Position numbers and translations under genes: made by a program | Source of the DNA: DASRDU01 sp035652435 | GTDB taxonomy: Bacteria; Acidobacteriota; Blastocatellia; RBC074 | Assembly (NCBI GenBank): GCA_035652435.1 | Contig: DASRDU010000068.1 | Location: forward strand, 1-64,000 | Length of the DNA stretch: 64,000 bases | Reading direction: 5' to 3' | Notes under the pieces: generated by a model | The model's input: only the letters and a program-made list of their open reading frames with translations | The model's database searches: none | What the model was told of the DNA's origin: nothing | Shown here: positions 1-9,889 of the stretch, piece by piece | Numbering within the stretch: the stretch's first letter is position 1 | Layout of the letters: every line of letters begins with the position of its first letter

Positions 1-399
1 CACCCCGTCCGGCGTGACGACCGAGAAGGCGACCCCGGCGGGCGTGCTGATCGTCGCGCTCCCGGCGCTCAAGGATCCGCCGATGGCCTCGGGCGACAAG
101 TTCATTGTCATCTCCGACCCCGGCCCCAGTTCAATCCTCCCGAGCTGACCGATATTCACTGCGGCCGTACCACTGCACCCGGTCTTGATGATGGTGTTGT
201 TCATGACGGTATCGCCGGGCATGGCTTTGACCCCGTTGATGGTCACGTCGCCCGTCACCGAGAGTTCACCAGACAGGAATTGTCCGGATTGCACTGTCTG
301 CGCGGTGGCGGAGGTAGTCAGCAGGAGTTGAAAGCTCCCGACTGCAATCATCAGCGCGACAGCCAGAGTACGGCGAAAGAAGGTTGGTTTGCGGTTCAT
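1..399 (-). CDS. Secreted FecR-like domain protein, 3' end outside the window
   Basis: An open frame runs from an ATG at 399 to the window edge (133 codons, no stop). It begins MNRKPTFFRRTLAVALMIAV, followed by a hydrophobic stretch and an ALA-type cleavage region (TTSATAQ), so it is very likely exported. The mature part has alternating small and hydrophobic residues (GDTVMNNTIIKTGCSGTAAV, then IGQLGRIELGPGSEM and STPAGVAFSVVTPDGV). This resembles the FecR-like beta-sandwich in which a threshold strand of the type RLxLGPxSxl recurs. The FecR-like call is inference from that pattern; only the signal peptide is certain. The gene is divergent from 902..1894. Confidence 0.6.
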   Translation of the reverse strand, partial: MNRKPTFFRRTLAVALMIAVGSFQLLLTTSATAQTVQSGQFLSGELSVTGDVTINGVKAMPGDTVMNNTIIKTGCSGTAAVNIGQLGRIELGPGSEMTMNLSPEAIGGSLSAGSATISTPAGVAFSVVTPDGV

Positions 400-901
400 T
401 TCGTTATTCCCCGATGGCAAAGTTTCACAATTGTCCGACAGCCGGAATCAGACCGGTGACGGAGCGGATTGTTCAATTGCATGGGTTTCGTTGAAAGGAC
501 CGCAGGGCCGCGGGATGGTGGCTGGGGGCTTATAAGGAGCTGGCGGGAGATTAACCCAAACTCTGTGCAGAGTACAAACAATTTCTTCGGCCTGACTCTG
601 CCCGGTATTTACTACCGGCTTTCATCTATTATTGCGCTTCATTCCCTGCCCGTACCCCATCGCAGATTGAACCGCAGGTGGGACTATCAACCGGACAAGC
701 TCCCGGCCCTCTCGTCACTTCCCAGACCCCATTCTTTCCCTCGGATTAATCAGACGATTGGGAGTGAATGCATGATGCAGAGTTTTTCTCAACCGGCTGT
801 GATCTGAATGATGCCCGAGGCGACTACCCCCGTCGTGCAGAGTCGTAGTATGGCGTTTTAACTGCTGCCCGACCCCAACACACCAACCTCAAACGGGGGA
901 G
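400..901. other. Non-coding divergent intergenic region
   Basis: About 500 bases separate two divergent secreted-protein genes. An open frame of 112 codons at 469..807 has no ribosome-binding site, no recognisable domain and composition unlike its neighbours, so it is not called. A small perfect hairpin, CCGGTA-TTTAC-TACCGG, lies near 602-618 and a T-run near 783-788. Promoters for both flanking genes presumably lie here, but no convincing -35/-10 pair was seen. Confidence 0.5.
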
Positions 902-1894
902 ATGATGACTTCACACAAACTCACACAGACATTCATCGCACTGGCGGCGCTGGCACTGCTCTCGATGAGCGCTCTGGCCGCCGACCCCGGTCTCGTCCCG
1001 GGCCCGGCCAGCGGCGTCGTCAGCGACCAGAAGGCCGGCTCGGTGCTGGTCTACAACCTCTATTCCTCCAACTCGACCAACCCGGCGGCTGAGAACACCC
1101 GCATCAACATCACCAACACGGATGACGCCAACGGCGTGTTCGTCCACCTGTTCTTCGTCGACGGTCGCACCTGCTCAGTGGCCGACACCGTCGTTTGCCT
1201 GAGCAGGAGCCAGACAACCAGCATTACTGCCTCGGACCTTGACCCCGACGTGACGGGTTTCATTATCGCTGTAGCCACGGGGGCTGACGGCCTCCCGATC
1301 TGCTTCAACCAGTTGATCGGCGATGAGTACGTCAAACTGACGAGCGGCCACCAGGCCAATCTTGGCGCCGAAGCGATCTCCTGGATCAATGGCCCGAATC
1401 CGATAGACCTCACCTGGTTTGAAACCTCCATTCTGAGGTTCGACGGTGTGGCTTACGATGCTCTGCCACGTGTGCTGGCGATTGACAACCTTCTGAGTGC
1501 CAGGGATGGCAACAACACGCTGCTGGTAGTCAATCGCATTCATATCCGGCTGAATATAGGAGGTGAGAGCGTTGGCGACATTTTCGGCCTTCTCTTCAAT
1601 GAACTGGAAGCTGCTTTCAGCTTCAGCTTCTTTCATTTCCCATGCCAGCTCAAGACTTCTCTGAGCGACACCTTCCCGCGGACGACGCCGCGGCTCTCGA
1701 GCGTGATCCCATCGGGCAGCACGGGCTGGATGAAGTTCTGGCGTACAGACGATCGGGCCCTGCTCGGCTCGGTGATCAACAGGAATACCTCTGCTGCGGC
1801 GACAGCGTACCAAGGTGGCCACAACCTGCATAAGTTGACTTACACGACGAATGACTCGATTGTTATTCCGGTATTCTCTCCAACCTGCAATTGA
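902..1894 (+). CDS. Secreted protein of unknown function
   Basis: The 330-residue product starts with a clear signal peptide (charged start, hydrophobic TFIALAALALLSMSALA, likely cleavage before ADPG). The mature part is rich in Asn, Thr, Ser and Asp and contains about five Cys residues, including TCSVADTVVC, SPTCN at the end and ICFN in the middle. This suggests an extracytoplasmic, beta-rich, possibly disulphide-bonded protein. The purine run GGGGGA just before the start favours the second of two adjacent ATGs (905). No family was recognised. The sequence VYNLYSSNSTNPAAENTRIN with regularly spaced beta-like segments could be an adhesin-like or structural fold, but that is a guess. The gene stands alone, with the small regulator 240 bases downstream on the same strand. 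Confidence 0.75.
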   Translation: MMTSHKLTQTFIALAALALLSMSALAADPGLVPGPASGVVSDQKAGSVLVYNLYSSNSTNPAAENTRINITNTDDANGVFVHLFFVDGRTCSVADTVVCLSRSQTTSITASDLDPDVTGFIIAVATGADGLPICFNQLIGDEYVKLTSGHQANLGAEAISWINGPNPIDLTWFETSILRFDGVAYDALPRVLAIDNLLSARDGNNTLLVVNRIHIRLNIGGESVGDIFGLLFNELEAAFSFSFFHFPCQLKTSLSDTFPRTTPRLSSVIPSGSTGWMKFWRTDDRALLGSVINRNTSAAATAYQGGHNLHKLTYTTNDSIVIPVFSPTCN

Positions 1895-2131
1895 TCCGGA
1901 TTCGCCCGGGAAGGTTGGCAACCATCCGCTCCGGACTGGAAGGCAAAGGGGCCAGAGCAATTCGACCCTTCGGCCTCTCATCACAAGTCTCAGTCCCCGC
2001 GCTCATTCTTCCGACCCCTCGTGTTTCAGCCTGAAGATTCGGCTCTTTGCGCGTATGTATTGAGTGCAGGGGTTGCGGAGGGGGCGCTCACTTTCTCCTG
2101 CCAATTCAATCGGACCGAGGCAGGACACATT

Positions 2132-2413
2132 ATGGCGATGCGATTCAGACGACTACTGCGGCAAATGAGGGAGAGCGCGAGTCTGTCACCGGGAGAGCTT
2201 GCCCGGCTGGCCGGTCTGAGAGTGGAGCAGGTGGCCGAATATGAGCAGGGGACGTCCGTCCCGAGCTTCGATGCCTGTTACCGGATGAGTGAAGTGATCA
2301 GCGCGCAGGGCGGGCAGAGATTCGTGATGCAGGACCTGTGGAAGGCACTGAAAGATGACAGGCTGGATGAGTGGGCGGTGACTCGCGATCAGCGCGTGTG
2401 GGATTCAGCCTGA
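2132..2413 (+). CDS. Small XRE-type helix-turn-helix DNA-binding protein
   Basis: This 93-residue protein begins MAMRFRRLLRQMRESASLSP and shows the Cro/C1-type pattern: LRQMRESASLSPGELARLAG as helices 1-2, LRVEQVAEYEQGTSVPSFDA as the recognition helix and turn, then a helix containing CYRMSEVI. The frame is open back to 2021, but the ATG at 2132, preceded by a purine-rich GAGGCAGGA, gives the normal size and puts the HTH at the start; a second ATG at 2138 is an alternative. The last 35 residues (DLWKALKDDRLDEWAVTRDQ) carry no known domain. It probably acts as a transcriptional regulator, targets unknown; no toxin partner gene is adjacent. Confidence 0.7.
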   Translation: MAMRFRRLLRQMRESASLSPGELARLAGLRVEQVAEYEQGTSVPSFDACYRMSEVISAQGGQRFVMQDLWKALKDDRLDEWAVTRDQRVWDSA

Positions 2414-2536
2414 TCCGGCAGCCGCCCGTCCGAAGGGCGGGAGCGAAGCGACAGTTCTGGCAGTTCCCGGACGAGCCTCGGAAGCCCACCTGCATTGAGA
2501 CTGGATAGTCCTGTTCACTTCAGGTTGCAACAAGTC

Positions 2537-3739
2537 TCAGAAATGCCACTTCCCTCCCTTTTTCTTCGCCACGAGCGCGACAATCATCAGGGCGGGTCTG
2601 CCGTTAAGCGTCCCTTCCTTGAGGGCAATGCCGATCTCATCCGCGCCGCGCGCGAGGAGCTGCTTGCGGTGCGATGGACTGCCCAGCCATCCCGTCACCA
2701 CCTCTTCGGGCGTGTGCTTCCGGCCGTCATCGCCCTGAATAGTTGCCGCCACGACCTCACCCGCATATGAGGGCTTGTAGCCCGCGCGGCGGATCTCGGC
2801 CAGGTAGCGGCGGCCGTCGCCATGACCCACGGCCTGCCAGTCGAGCTGCTGCCCGGAGCGCACGCGGGCCGCTTGTACCAGCTTCGCATCGAGGCGCAGC
2901 GGCGAAAGGCCGTTGCGCTCGCGTGCCTCGTTGATGGCCGCGAGGATCGGTTGCTCAAAGTCCAGGCTGACCCTGACCAGTTCCGAGGTGCCGGGCGCAG
3001 ACTTCAGCCGGTAGTCAGAGAAGGCCATCACATTCCGCCACTGTGAGCGACCGCGCCGGACCTCAATCGCAGTCTGAGACGGCAGCCACAGATCGAATTG
3101 AGGATCGCGGACAAAGTCCATGCTCAGGCTGAAATCCCGGATCGCCTTCGGCTGAAACATATCCTCGCTGCCCGCAGCCATGGTGAATCTGAGAATCTGA
3201 CCGCTCGCCCGATCAATCACCAGCTCGCCGGCAGCCGAATATCTGGTGTAAGCTTCAGTCCGCCGAAAGAAAGCATTGACGGCCTCGGTTGACAGACTCC
3301 GCGTCGCCTGCTCCGAGCCGATGGCATAGCGGCAGCGAGTCACCGACCCTTCGCCCCTGCACTCCCACCCGGCGGGCTGCCGCTCGAGCAGGGCTTCGTA
3401 GATAAACCCCATCCAGTACCTGCGATCCCAGGCATACGTTCCGTTCACTTCATTGGGCAGTGGGACATTGCCGGTAGCGCAGACGGTCTCCCACTTGTCG
3501 TAAGGTGACCAGTGGAAGACGTATCCGCTCAGCCGGTCATGGCGACGACGGAACCCGCCCCGCGCCTCTCTTTCCAGGGCGCCGTCCCATTCGAGGGAAG
3601 CGAGCCGCGCAGATAGTTGTTCATATCGGGATTTGAGTTGCTGCCAGTCGTTCGGTTCCGGGTCGGCCAGCAGTGGGAGGCAAAGAATAGACAGGAGGAA
3701 CAGCACAGCGCTTGACCGCGCCGCGAAACTGAGAATCAT
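2537..3739 (-). CDS. Secreted CAP (SCP/PR1-like) domain protein
   Basis: The preferred start is the ATG at 3739, where GGAG lies 7 bases upstream; starts further out (3745, 3814) lack this. The 400-residue product opens with a signal peptide (MILSFAARSSAVLFLLSILC, cleavage near LLA-DPEP). Residues about 30-250 form an unrecognised domain of Trp/Tyr-rich segments. Residues about 265-400 fit the CAP family: INEARERNGLSPLRLDAKL as first helix, VGHGDG in place of the usual first His loop, AGEVVAA for the GENIA region, and VVTGWLGSPSHRKQLL, the hallmark W..S..HR..LL motif, then GIALKEG. CAP proteins are extracellular; enzymatic activity is unproven in most bacterial members. Confidence 0.85.
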   Translation of the reverse strand: MILSFAARSSAVLFLLSILCLPLLADPEPNDWQQLKSRYEQLSARLASLEWDGALEREARGGFRRRHDRLSGYVFHWSPYDKWETVCATGNVPLPNEVNGTYAWDRRYWMGFIYEALLERQPAGWECRGEGSVTRCRYAIGSEQATRSLSTEAVNAFFRRTEAYTRYSAAGELVIDRASGQILRFTMAAGSEDMFQPKAIRDFSLSMDFVRDPQFDLWLPSQTAIEVRRGRSQWRNVMAFSDYRLKSAPGTSELVRVSLDFEQPILAAINEARERNGLSPLRLDAKLVQAARVRSGQQLDWQAVGHGDGRRYLAEIRRAGYKPSYAGEVVAATIQGDDGRKHTPEEVVTGWLGSPSHRKQLLARGADEIGIALKEGTLNGRPALMIVALVAKKKGGKWHF

Positions 3740-4178
3740 GGCCATGCTCCATCGTTGAGAGACCCTGGAGTCAATGCCCGCCGTCGCTCGTCGCCAAACT
3801 CGCACGGCGGGCATGCTGTTATTTTTTTATGGCTTTACTTTTCCGGGACTCCTGCTTGTAACCACTGATTGCTTTCACGTGCCTGTCGCCTGTTTCTTCA
3901 CCACTTCTGGTTCTCCTGATAGTCGTAATAGGTCCGGTTTTGCGGAAGAAAAATTGCTCCCCGGTCACGATCCGAATCAGGCCTCCGGGGACTTGCGCTG
4001 CCCGGCTTCCGCAGGCGACCCCGGCCTGCTATATTGCCGGACGGCTGGTAAGTTGGGACAGTGAGGATTCAGATCAGGCGGCTGACAGTTTTTCAGACCA
4101 GCCCGGGGGCAGACAAACAGTCGGGCGCCCTGCCGAGCATTCAAACGGCGGACTTTTTTCTGATCAGAGGTGAGTCAA
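3740..4178. other. Intergenic region with a strong hairpin and T-tract
   Basis: No gene is supported in this 440-base divergent spacer between the CAP-domain gene and the acyl-CoA dehydrogenase. It holds a perfect 10-bp stem (TGCCCGCCGT at 3775-3784 paired with ACGGCGGGCA at 3804-3813) with a 19-base loop, followed by a T-run at 3822-3828. Read on the plus strand it looks like an intrinsic terminator, although no plus-strand gene lies immediately upstream. Short open frames here (3774..4064, 3940..4173) lack ribosome-binding sites and family resemblance. Confidence 0.45.
3775..3828 (+). terminator. Hairpin with T-run upstream of the CAP-domain gene
   Basis: A perfect 10-bp inverted repeat with a 19-base loop is followed nine bases later by seven T residues. 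It lies about 35 bases before the minus-strand start at 3739, so it could block antisense transcription into that gene or form a structure in its leader. The T-run is more distant than in typical intrinsic terminators, so efficiency is uncertain. Confidence 0.4.
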
Positions 4179-5351
<1,173 letters not shown>

Positions 5352-5475
5352 AAAGCGAAGTGAAGAAACAACCACTCGATGAACGACTGGATATCCTGAA
5401 GCTCTCACCCGTATTCCCGCTGCTCAGCAACCCATCAAATCACGACCGGATAAGCGAAGATTAATTACTTACCCG

Positions 5476-5504
5476 TAAGCATTTACCCCGATTATGAGTA
5501 TAAT
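5476..5504 (+). promoter_or_regulatory. Putative sigma-70-type promoter for the M48 protease gene
   Basis: A perfect TATAAT hexamer at 5499-5504 lies 66 bases before the start codon at 5570 in an A/T-rich patch that contrasts with the local base composition. No good -35 hexamer is found at 16-18 bases spacing, so the call rests on the -10 element. Confidence 0.4.
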
Positions 5505-5569
5505 GCCGGTGCCGCCGAGCCATTCCGGCTCCACCCTTTCGTCAGGTCATTGAGTAAGGAGAGAAAGAC

Positions 5570-6706
5570 ATGAGACCTTCGACTATGAGCAACGCCCTGC
5601 TGCTCTCTCTGAGTCTGATGGTTGCATCAGCCTTCGCACAATCTCAGAAGACAGCGCCGACACAATCCCAGCCTCAGAACCCTCAGACACACGCCCAGAA
5701 TAAAGCCCCACTTGCCGAAGAAGAGAATCCCGAACTGATCGGCAAGCGCAACATCAACAAACACCAGATCAACTTTTATTCCTTCGACAAGGAAGTCGCC
5801 GTCGGTCGCCAGTTCGCCCAGGAAGTTGACCGCGAGGCCAAACTGGTCGAAGACCCGATCATCGTTGATTACATCAACAAGGTCGGCCAGAACCTGGTAC
5901 TCCATTCCGACGCCAAAGTCCCCTTCACGATCAAGGTGATTGACAGCGACGAGATCAATGCCTTTGCCCTGCCGGGCGGTTTCTTCTACGTCAACAAAGG
6001 TCTCATTCTGGCGGCTGACAACGAGGCCGAGTTGGCCGGGCCGATGGCGCACGAGATCGCACACGTGGCGGCGCGGCACGGCGTTGAGCAGGCGTCGAAA
6101 GGTCAGATCGTCAACTGGGGGTCGCTGCCGCTGATCTTCCTCGGCGGCTGGGGCGGTTTCGCCGCACGTCAGATTGCGAGCCTTGCTATCCCCGTCGGCT
6201 TTCTGAAATTCTCACGCTCGGCGGAGGAAGAGGCCGACAAGCTCGGCGTGCAGTACCTGTGGGCGACTGGCTACGACCCGCATGCGATGTCCACTTTCTT
6301 CGAGAAGCTGCTGGCCAAGGAGAAGAAGAAACCCGGCACGATGGCCCGCGTCTTCAGCACTCACCCGATGGTCTCCGACCGCATTGACAAGGTCAACTCC
6401 CTGATCGCCCGCTTCCCCGACCGCAGCGAATACACTGTCAGCACTTCCGAATTCAATCAGGTCAAAGGCCGTCTGGTCGCGCTGACCAACCGGAACACGC
6501 CTTCGGCCCGCGCCGGGGCAGGTTCTTCCGACCGCGACAGCTCGCGCCCGACGCTCAAGCGCCGCCAGCCCGGGCCGCCGGACGGGACCAGCACCGATTC
6601 AACTTCGACTTCCGGCTCGACCACCACTGGCGATGCCGCCGAGAAGCCGCCCGAGCGCCCGACACTGCGCCGCTCAGGCGGTACGGAAAAGCCTGAGAAG
6701 CCGTAG
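5570..6706 (+). CDS. Secreted M48-family zinc metalloprotease
   Basis: The product (378 residues) has a signal peptide (LLLSLSLMVASAFAQ) and an excellent ribosome-binding site (AAGGAGAGAAAGAC before ATG). The peptidase domain spans about residues 60-300. It carries the zinc motif HEIAH (His161, Glu162, His165) in MAHEIAHVAARHG, the third ligand region SAEEEAD (Glu219 of ExxAD), and FSTHPMVSDRI near the C-terminal side, as in BepA/LoiP-like periplasmic proteases that handle misassembled outer-membrane proteins. Residues 300-378 are a low-complexity Ser/Thr/Pro/Arg tail with two copies of a RPTLKRR/RPTLRR motif, which may be an envelope-binding or disordered linker. It is transcribed alone and ends before a strong terminator. 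Confidence 0.9.
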   Translation: MRPSTMSNALLLSLSLMVASAFAQSQKTAPTQSQPQNPQTHAQNKAPLAEEENPELIGKRNINKHQINFYSFDKEVAVGRQFAQEVDREAKLVEDPIIVDYINKVGQNLVLHSDAKVPFTIKVIDSDEINAFALPGGFFYVNKGLILAADNEAELAGPMAHEIAHVAARHGVEQASKGQIVNWGSLPLIFLGGWGGFAARQIASLAIPVGFLKFSRSAEEEADKLGVQYLWATGYDPHAMSTFFEKLLAKEKKKPGTMARVFSTHPMVSDRIDKVNSLIARFPDRSEYTVSTSEFNQVKGRLVALTNRNTPSARAGAGSSDRDSSRPTLKRRQPGPPDGTSTDSTSTSGSTTTGDAAEKPPERPTLRRSGGTEKPEKP

Positions 6707-6732
6707 TTCGATTGCGAATAACTGATAGTTGA

Positions 6733-6773
6733 GGGCAGACTGATTTCAGATCAGTCTGCCCTTTGTCATTTTT
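6733..6773 (+). terminator. Intrinsic terminator after the M48 protease gene
   Basis: A perfect 12-bp stem (GGGCAGACTGAT at 6733-6744 and its complement at 6750-6761) with a 5-base loop is followed by a T-rich tail (TTTGTCATTTTT). It lies 27 bases beyond the stop at 6706. The 280 bases from here to the next gene hold nothing else recognised. Confidence 0.88.
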
Positions 6774-7052
6774 ACGGCTGCTATCCGAAATATGGCGGAG
6801 ATCCGCCCTGGCACTTATTCCACTCCGACAATCCGCCTTCCCGACTCCGCGATCACATTGAATTCCGGCTGACCCCCGGGCTAACATTGCGTCCGCTGCA
6901 CGAGTGCATTCATCTTTATTTAGTCGAGACTATCGAATTTCCACTTACCGGCGTCATTCGGTAACGATCTGAAATCCTGGTGCCACTGATGGTCGGCATC
7001 CTGATCGGATCTGCCGGGCAACCCGATTCATCAACTGGAAAGCGAGGTTCCT

Positions 7053-9374
7053 ATGAAAGCGCGGAGTCATTTACCGATTCGCTCAGCCTTCACGCTGCTC
7101 GTCGTCTTATGCTTCACCCTGACCGCCGGCGTCGCCACGGCGCAGACTCCCGGCAACCAGCCGAAGCGCCCGATGACTTTTATGGACATCATGGAGATGC
7201 GCTCTGTCGGCAGCCCGGCCATCAGCCCTGACGGACGGCAGATGCTCTACACCCTGAGCGCACCCGACTGGAAAGCGGCGAAGAGCTTCACGGACATCTA
7301 TCTGGTCTCGCTCGACGAGGGGCTGACTTCGACGCGCCAGATGACTTTTACGAAAGACAAGAACGAGACTTCGCCGAAGTGGTCGCGCGACGGAAAGTTT
7401 TTCGTCTTCGCCTCAAACCGCGAAGCCCCGGCCGCGGGCAGTCCTGCGGCTGCGACTCCCGCCAGTCAGCTTTACCTGATGCGTCCCGACGGCGGCGAAG
7501 CGCGACGGATCACGAATGCCAAAGACGGCGTCGGCACTTTCGCTTTAAGCCGTGACGGCAAGTGGCTGGCGTTTTCTGCGGGCAAGGAAGAAGAGCAGCA
7601 AATATGGATCATCCCTGTCGCCGGGATCGAAAGCGAATCGCCGAAGCAACTGACCAGACACGCGACGCCGGTCACCTCGTGGCAGTTCTCCCCCGACAGT
7701 AAAAGCATCCTCTTCCTATCGCCCGACAGCTTTGATAAAGACAACAAGGAGCGCAGGGAGAAAAAATTCGACGTGCGAATCCGCAACGAAGAAACGCCGC
7801 TCGTGCGGCTGTGGTCATTCGAGCTGGCCGCGAAAAAAGAGGCGCTCCTCACCCCCGGCGGCGATTACAGCGTCGGCAGCTTCACCATCTCGAAGGACGC
7901 GAAATGGGTCGCCTTCAGCGCCTCGCCGAAAGACCGTTACCTGCGCAACATCACCGACGCGTCGGATTACGCTGACCTTTACCTGCTCGAAACGGGCAGC
8001 GGCAGGATCGAGCGGCTGACGAACAACAGAGATATCGCCGAGAGCCTGCCGGTCTTCTCACCCGACAGCAGGCTGATCGCCTTCTCCGCCGCCGATGATT
8101 TTCAGTTCTTCCACAGCACCCGCGTCTACGTGCGCGCAGTGGCCGATGCGGGCGGCAGATGGAGAAAGCTGGGCAGTGATTTTGGCGACGACATCAGGCC
8201 GGGCTTCTGGTCGCAGGACGGCAAAACGATCTACTTCAACGGCGGCATCGGCGCGACGGAACAACTCTTTGCCATCTCAACCGAGACCGGCAAAACCACG
8301 CAACTGACGCACGAGAAAGCCGCGCTCCTGGTTTCGCAGGATGAAGATACACAGAAGCTCATCATCAACTATTCCGACCCGGTCAGGCCGGCGAACATCT
8401 ACACGGCTTCGATTGACCAGATCGCGAATCGCGCCGTGTGGAAACAGCTGACTGATTCAAACCCGCAGGTCGCGGGGCTCGCGCTCGGCGAGACCGAAGC
8501 GATTCAGTGGAAATCGAGCGACGGCAAAATGGTCGAGGGCATACTCGTCAAACCCGTCGGCTATGAAAAGGGCAAACGCTATCCGCTGATCGTGCAGATT
8601 CACGGCGGCCCGCAGTCGGCGGACGTACTCCGCTTCAACGGCGGGTATGGCAACTACTCGCACGTCTTCGCGGGCGCGGGGTACGCGTGCCTGCTGCCGA
8701 ATTACCGCGGCTCGACGAATTACGGCGAGGCGTTCAAGATGCAGATCGGCGGCGATTATTTCCGCCAGGGCTACGAAGACATCATGGCCGGCGTGGATCA
8801 CCTGATTAGTACGGGCCTCGCTGACGGCGACCGGATGGGCGTGATGGGCTGGAGCGCGGGCGGCCACTGGTCGAACTGGATTCTGACGCACACCACGCGC
8901 TTCAAGGCGATCTCGACCGGCGCGGGCGCGATGAACTGGATTTCGATGTACGCGCAGACCGACACGCAGCGCGTCCGCGAATTCTATTACGGCGGCAGGC
9001 CTCCCTACGACGACTTCGACAAGTGGTGGGACGTCTCGCCGCTCAAGTACATCAAGAATGCGAAGACGCCGACGCTCATCCACGTCGTTGACGGCGACCC
9101 GCGCGTGCCGCGCCCGCAGAGCGAGGAACTGCACATGGCGCTGAAGAAGCTCGGCGTGCCGACCGAGTTCTTCGTCTACCCCGGCAACACGCACGGCATC
9201 CCCGACCCGCGCAACCAGATGGTCAAGATGGTCGCCGAATTCAACTGGTTCGAGAAATGGATCAAAGGTAAGGACAAGTGGTTCGAGTGGAAGGAACTGC
9301 TCTCGACGGTGAAAGACGAGAAGCCTGAGGCGCAGAAGTCTCAGCCGGCGGAAGGCCCGAAAGAACCGGAGTAA
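7053..9374 (+). CDS. Secreted S9-family prolyl oligopeptidase-like peptidase
   Basis: The 773-residue protein has a signal peptide (FTLLVVLCFTLTAGVATAQ), a beta-propeller region of TolB/WD40-like repeats (about residues 50-480, with recurring DGK-W/F-F-S units such as ISPDGRQMLYTLS and FSRDGKWLAFSAG-type segments) and a C-terminal alpha/beta-hydrolase domain (about 500-745). The catalytic triad is visible: Ser601 in GWSAGG, Asp682 in GDPRVPRPQ and His714 in GNTHGI. The HGGP segment that forms the oxyanion hole (QIHGGPQSAD) is also present. This is the S9B/S9C (dipeptidyl or acylaminoacyl peptidase) arrangement, acting in the periplasm or outside the cell on short peptides. Its Glu/Lys-rich tail is probably flexible. 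The small membrane protein follows 15-17 bases downstream. Confidence 0.9.
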   Translation: MKARSHLPIRSAFTLLVVLCFTLTAGVATAQTPGNQPKRPMTFMDIMEMRSVGSPAISPDGRQMLYTLSAPDWKAAKSFTDIYLVSLDEGLTSTRQMTFTKDKNETSPKWSRDGKFFVFASNREAPAAGSPAAATPASQLYLMRPDGGEARRITNAKDGVGTFALSRDGKWLAFSAGKEEEQQIWIIPVAGIESESPKQLTRHATPVTSWQFSPDSKSILFLSPDSFDKDNKERREKKFDVRIRNEETPLVRLWSFELAAKKEALLTPGGDYSVGSFTISKDAKWVAFSASPKDRYLRNITDASDYADLYLLETGSGRIERLTNNRDIAESLPVFSPDSRLIAFSAADDFQFFHSTRVYVRAVADAGGRWRKLGSDFGDDIRPGFWSQDGKTIYFNGGIGATEQLFAISTETGKTTQLTHEKAALLVSQDEDTQKLIINYSDPVRPANIYTASIDQIANRAVWKQLTDSNPQVAGLALGETEAIQWKSSDGKMVEGILVKPVGYEKGKRYPLIVQIHGGPQSADVLRFNGGYGNYSHVFAGAGYACLLPNYRGSTNYGEAFKMQIGGDYFRQGYEDIMAGVDHLISTGLADGDRMGVMGWSAGGHWSNWILTHTTRFKAISTGAGAMNWISMYAQTDTQRVREFYYGGRPPYDDFDKWWDVSPLKYIKNAKTPTLIHVVDGDPRVPRPQSEELHMALKKLGVPTEFFVYPGNTHGIPDPRNQMVKMVAEFNWFEKWIKGKDKWFEWKELLSTVKDEKPEAQKSQPAEGPKEPE

Positions 9375-9391
9375 AGGGGCGAAGACCAGTG

Positions 9392-9766
9392 ATGAAATTT
9401 GCCAGACGGCTTTACCTGGTGGCGGGCGTTTACGGCCTGCTCGTGCTTGTCCCGCAGCTTTTCACCGAGGAGCGACTGGGGCGCGATTACCCGCCGGCGA
9501 TCACGCACCCGGAATATTTTTACGGCTTCGTCGGCTCTGCGGTGGTGTGGCAGGTGCTGTTCCTGATCCTCTCGACCGACCCGGTGCGTTACCGCCCGAT
9601 GATGGTCGCCGCGGTTCTGGAGAAAGCCGTCTTCGGCATCACCGCGATCTTCCTCTTCCTCCAGCACCGCCTCGCCGCGCTGGTTCTCGGCTTCGGCATT
9701 GTTGATCTGATCCTTGGAGCATTGTTTCTGGTCGCTTATGCAAAAACACGCAGTCACGACGGATAA
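9392..9766 (+). CDS. Small four-helix membrane protein of unknown function
   Basis: This 124-residue protein has four predicted membrane segments: LYLVAGVYGLLVLVPQLF, FYGFVGSAVVWQVLFLIL, MVAAVLEKAVFGITAIFLFL and LAALVLGFGIVDLILGALFL. It follows the S9 peptidase closely, so the two are probably cotranscribed. A purine run AAAGGGG precedes both a GTG (9389) and the ATG used here. No family was recognised; the pattern resembles small DoxX- or DUF-type integral proteins, but no diagnostic motif is visible. Confidence 0.7.
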   Translation: MKFARRLYLVAGVYGLLVLVPQLFTEERLGRDYPPAITHPEYFYGFVGSAVVWQVLFLILSTDPVRYRPMMVAAVLEKAVFGITAIFLFLQHRLAALVLGFGIVDLILGALFLVAYAKTRSHDG

Positions 9767-9797
9767 AAAAACAGGCTGGTCAGCCTGCGACAGCCCA

Positions 9798-9889
9798 TTC
9801 ACCGCAGAGGCGCAGAGGACGCTGAGACAACGCAGAGAGAGGCTGTTCTCTCTGCGCAGCCCCCGCCCTCTCTGCGCCTCTGCGGTGAA
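9798..9889. repeat. Long inverted repeat, GCAGAGGCGCAGAG family (copy 1)
   Basis: Outer arms of 20 bases match perfectly (9798-9817 with 9870-9889) and inner arms of 10 bases also pair (9831-9840 with 9847-9856), giving a long hairpin made of variations on the words GCAGAG and CTCTGCG. A diverged copy using the same words lies at 53187-53279, so this is a repeat family rather than a local terminator. Both copies sit in gaps between same-strand genes. Confidence 0.85.

Noticed and set aside
469..807. 112-codon open frame in the first intergenic region
   Set aside because: No ribosome-binding site, no recognisable domain, low-complexity composition unlike neighbouring genes, and it overlaps the probable promoter region of both flanking genes.
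9714..9884. N-terminal extension of the LVIVD-repeat protein
   Set aside because: The frame is open from 9714, but this part overlaps the preceding gene and the hairpin repeat and has no signal peptide or start signal.
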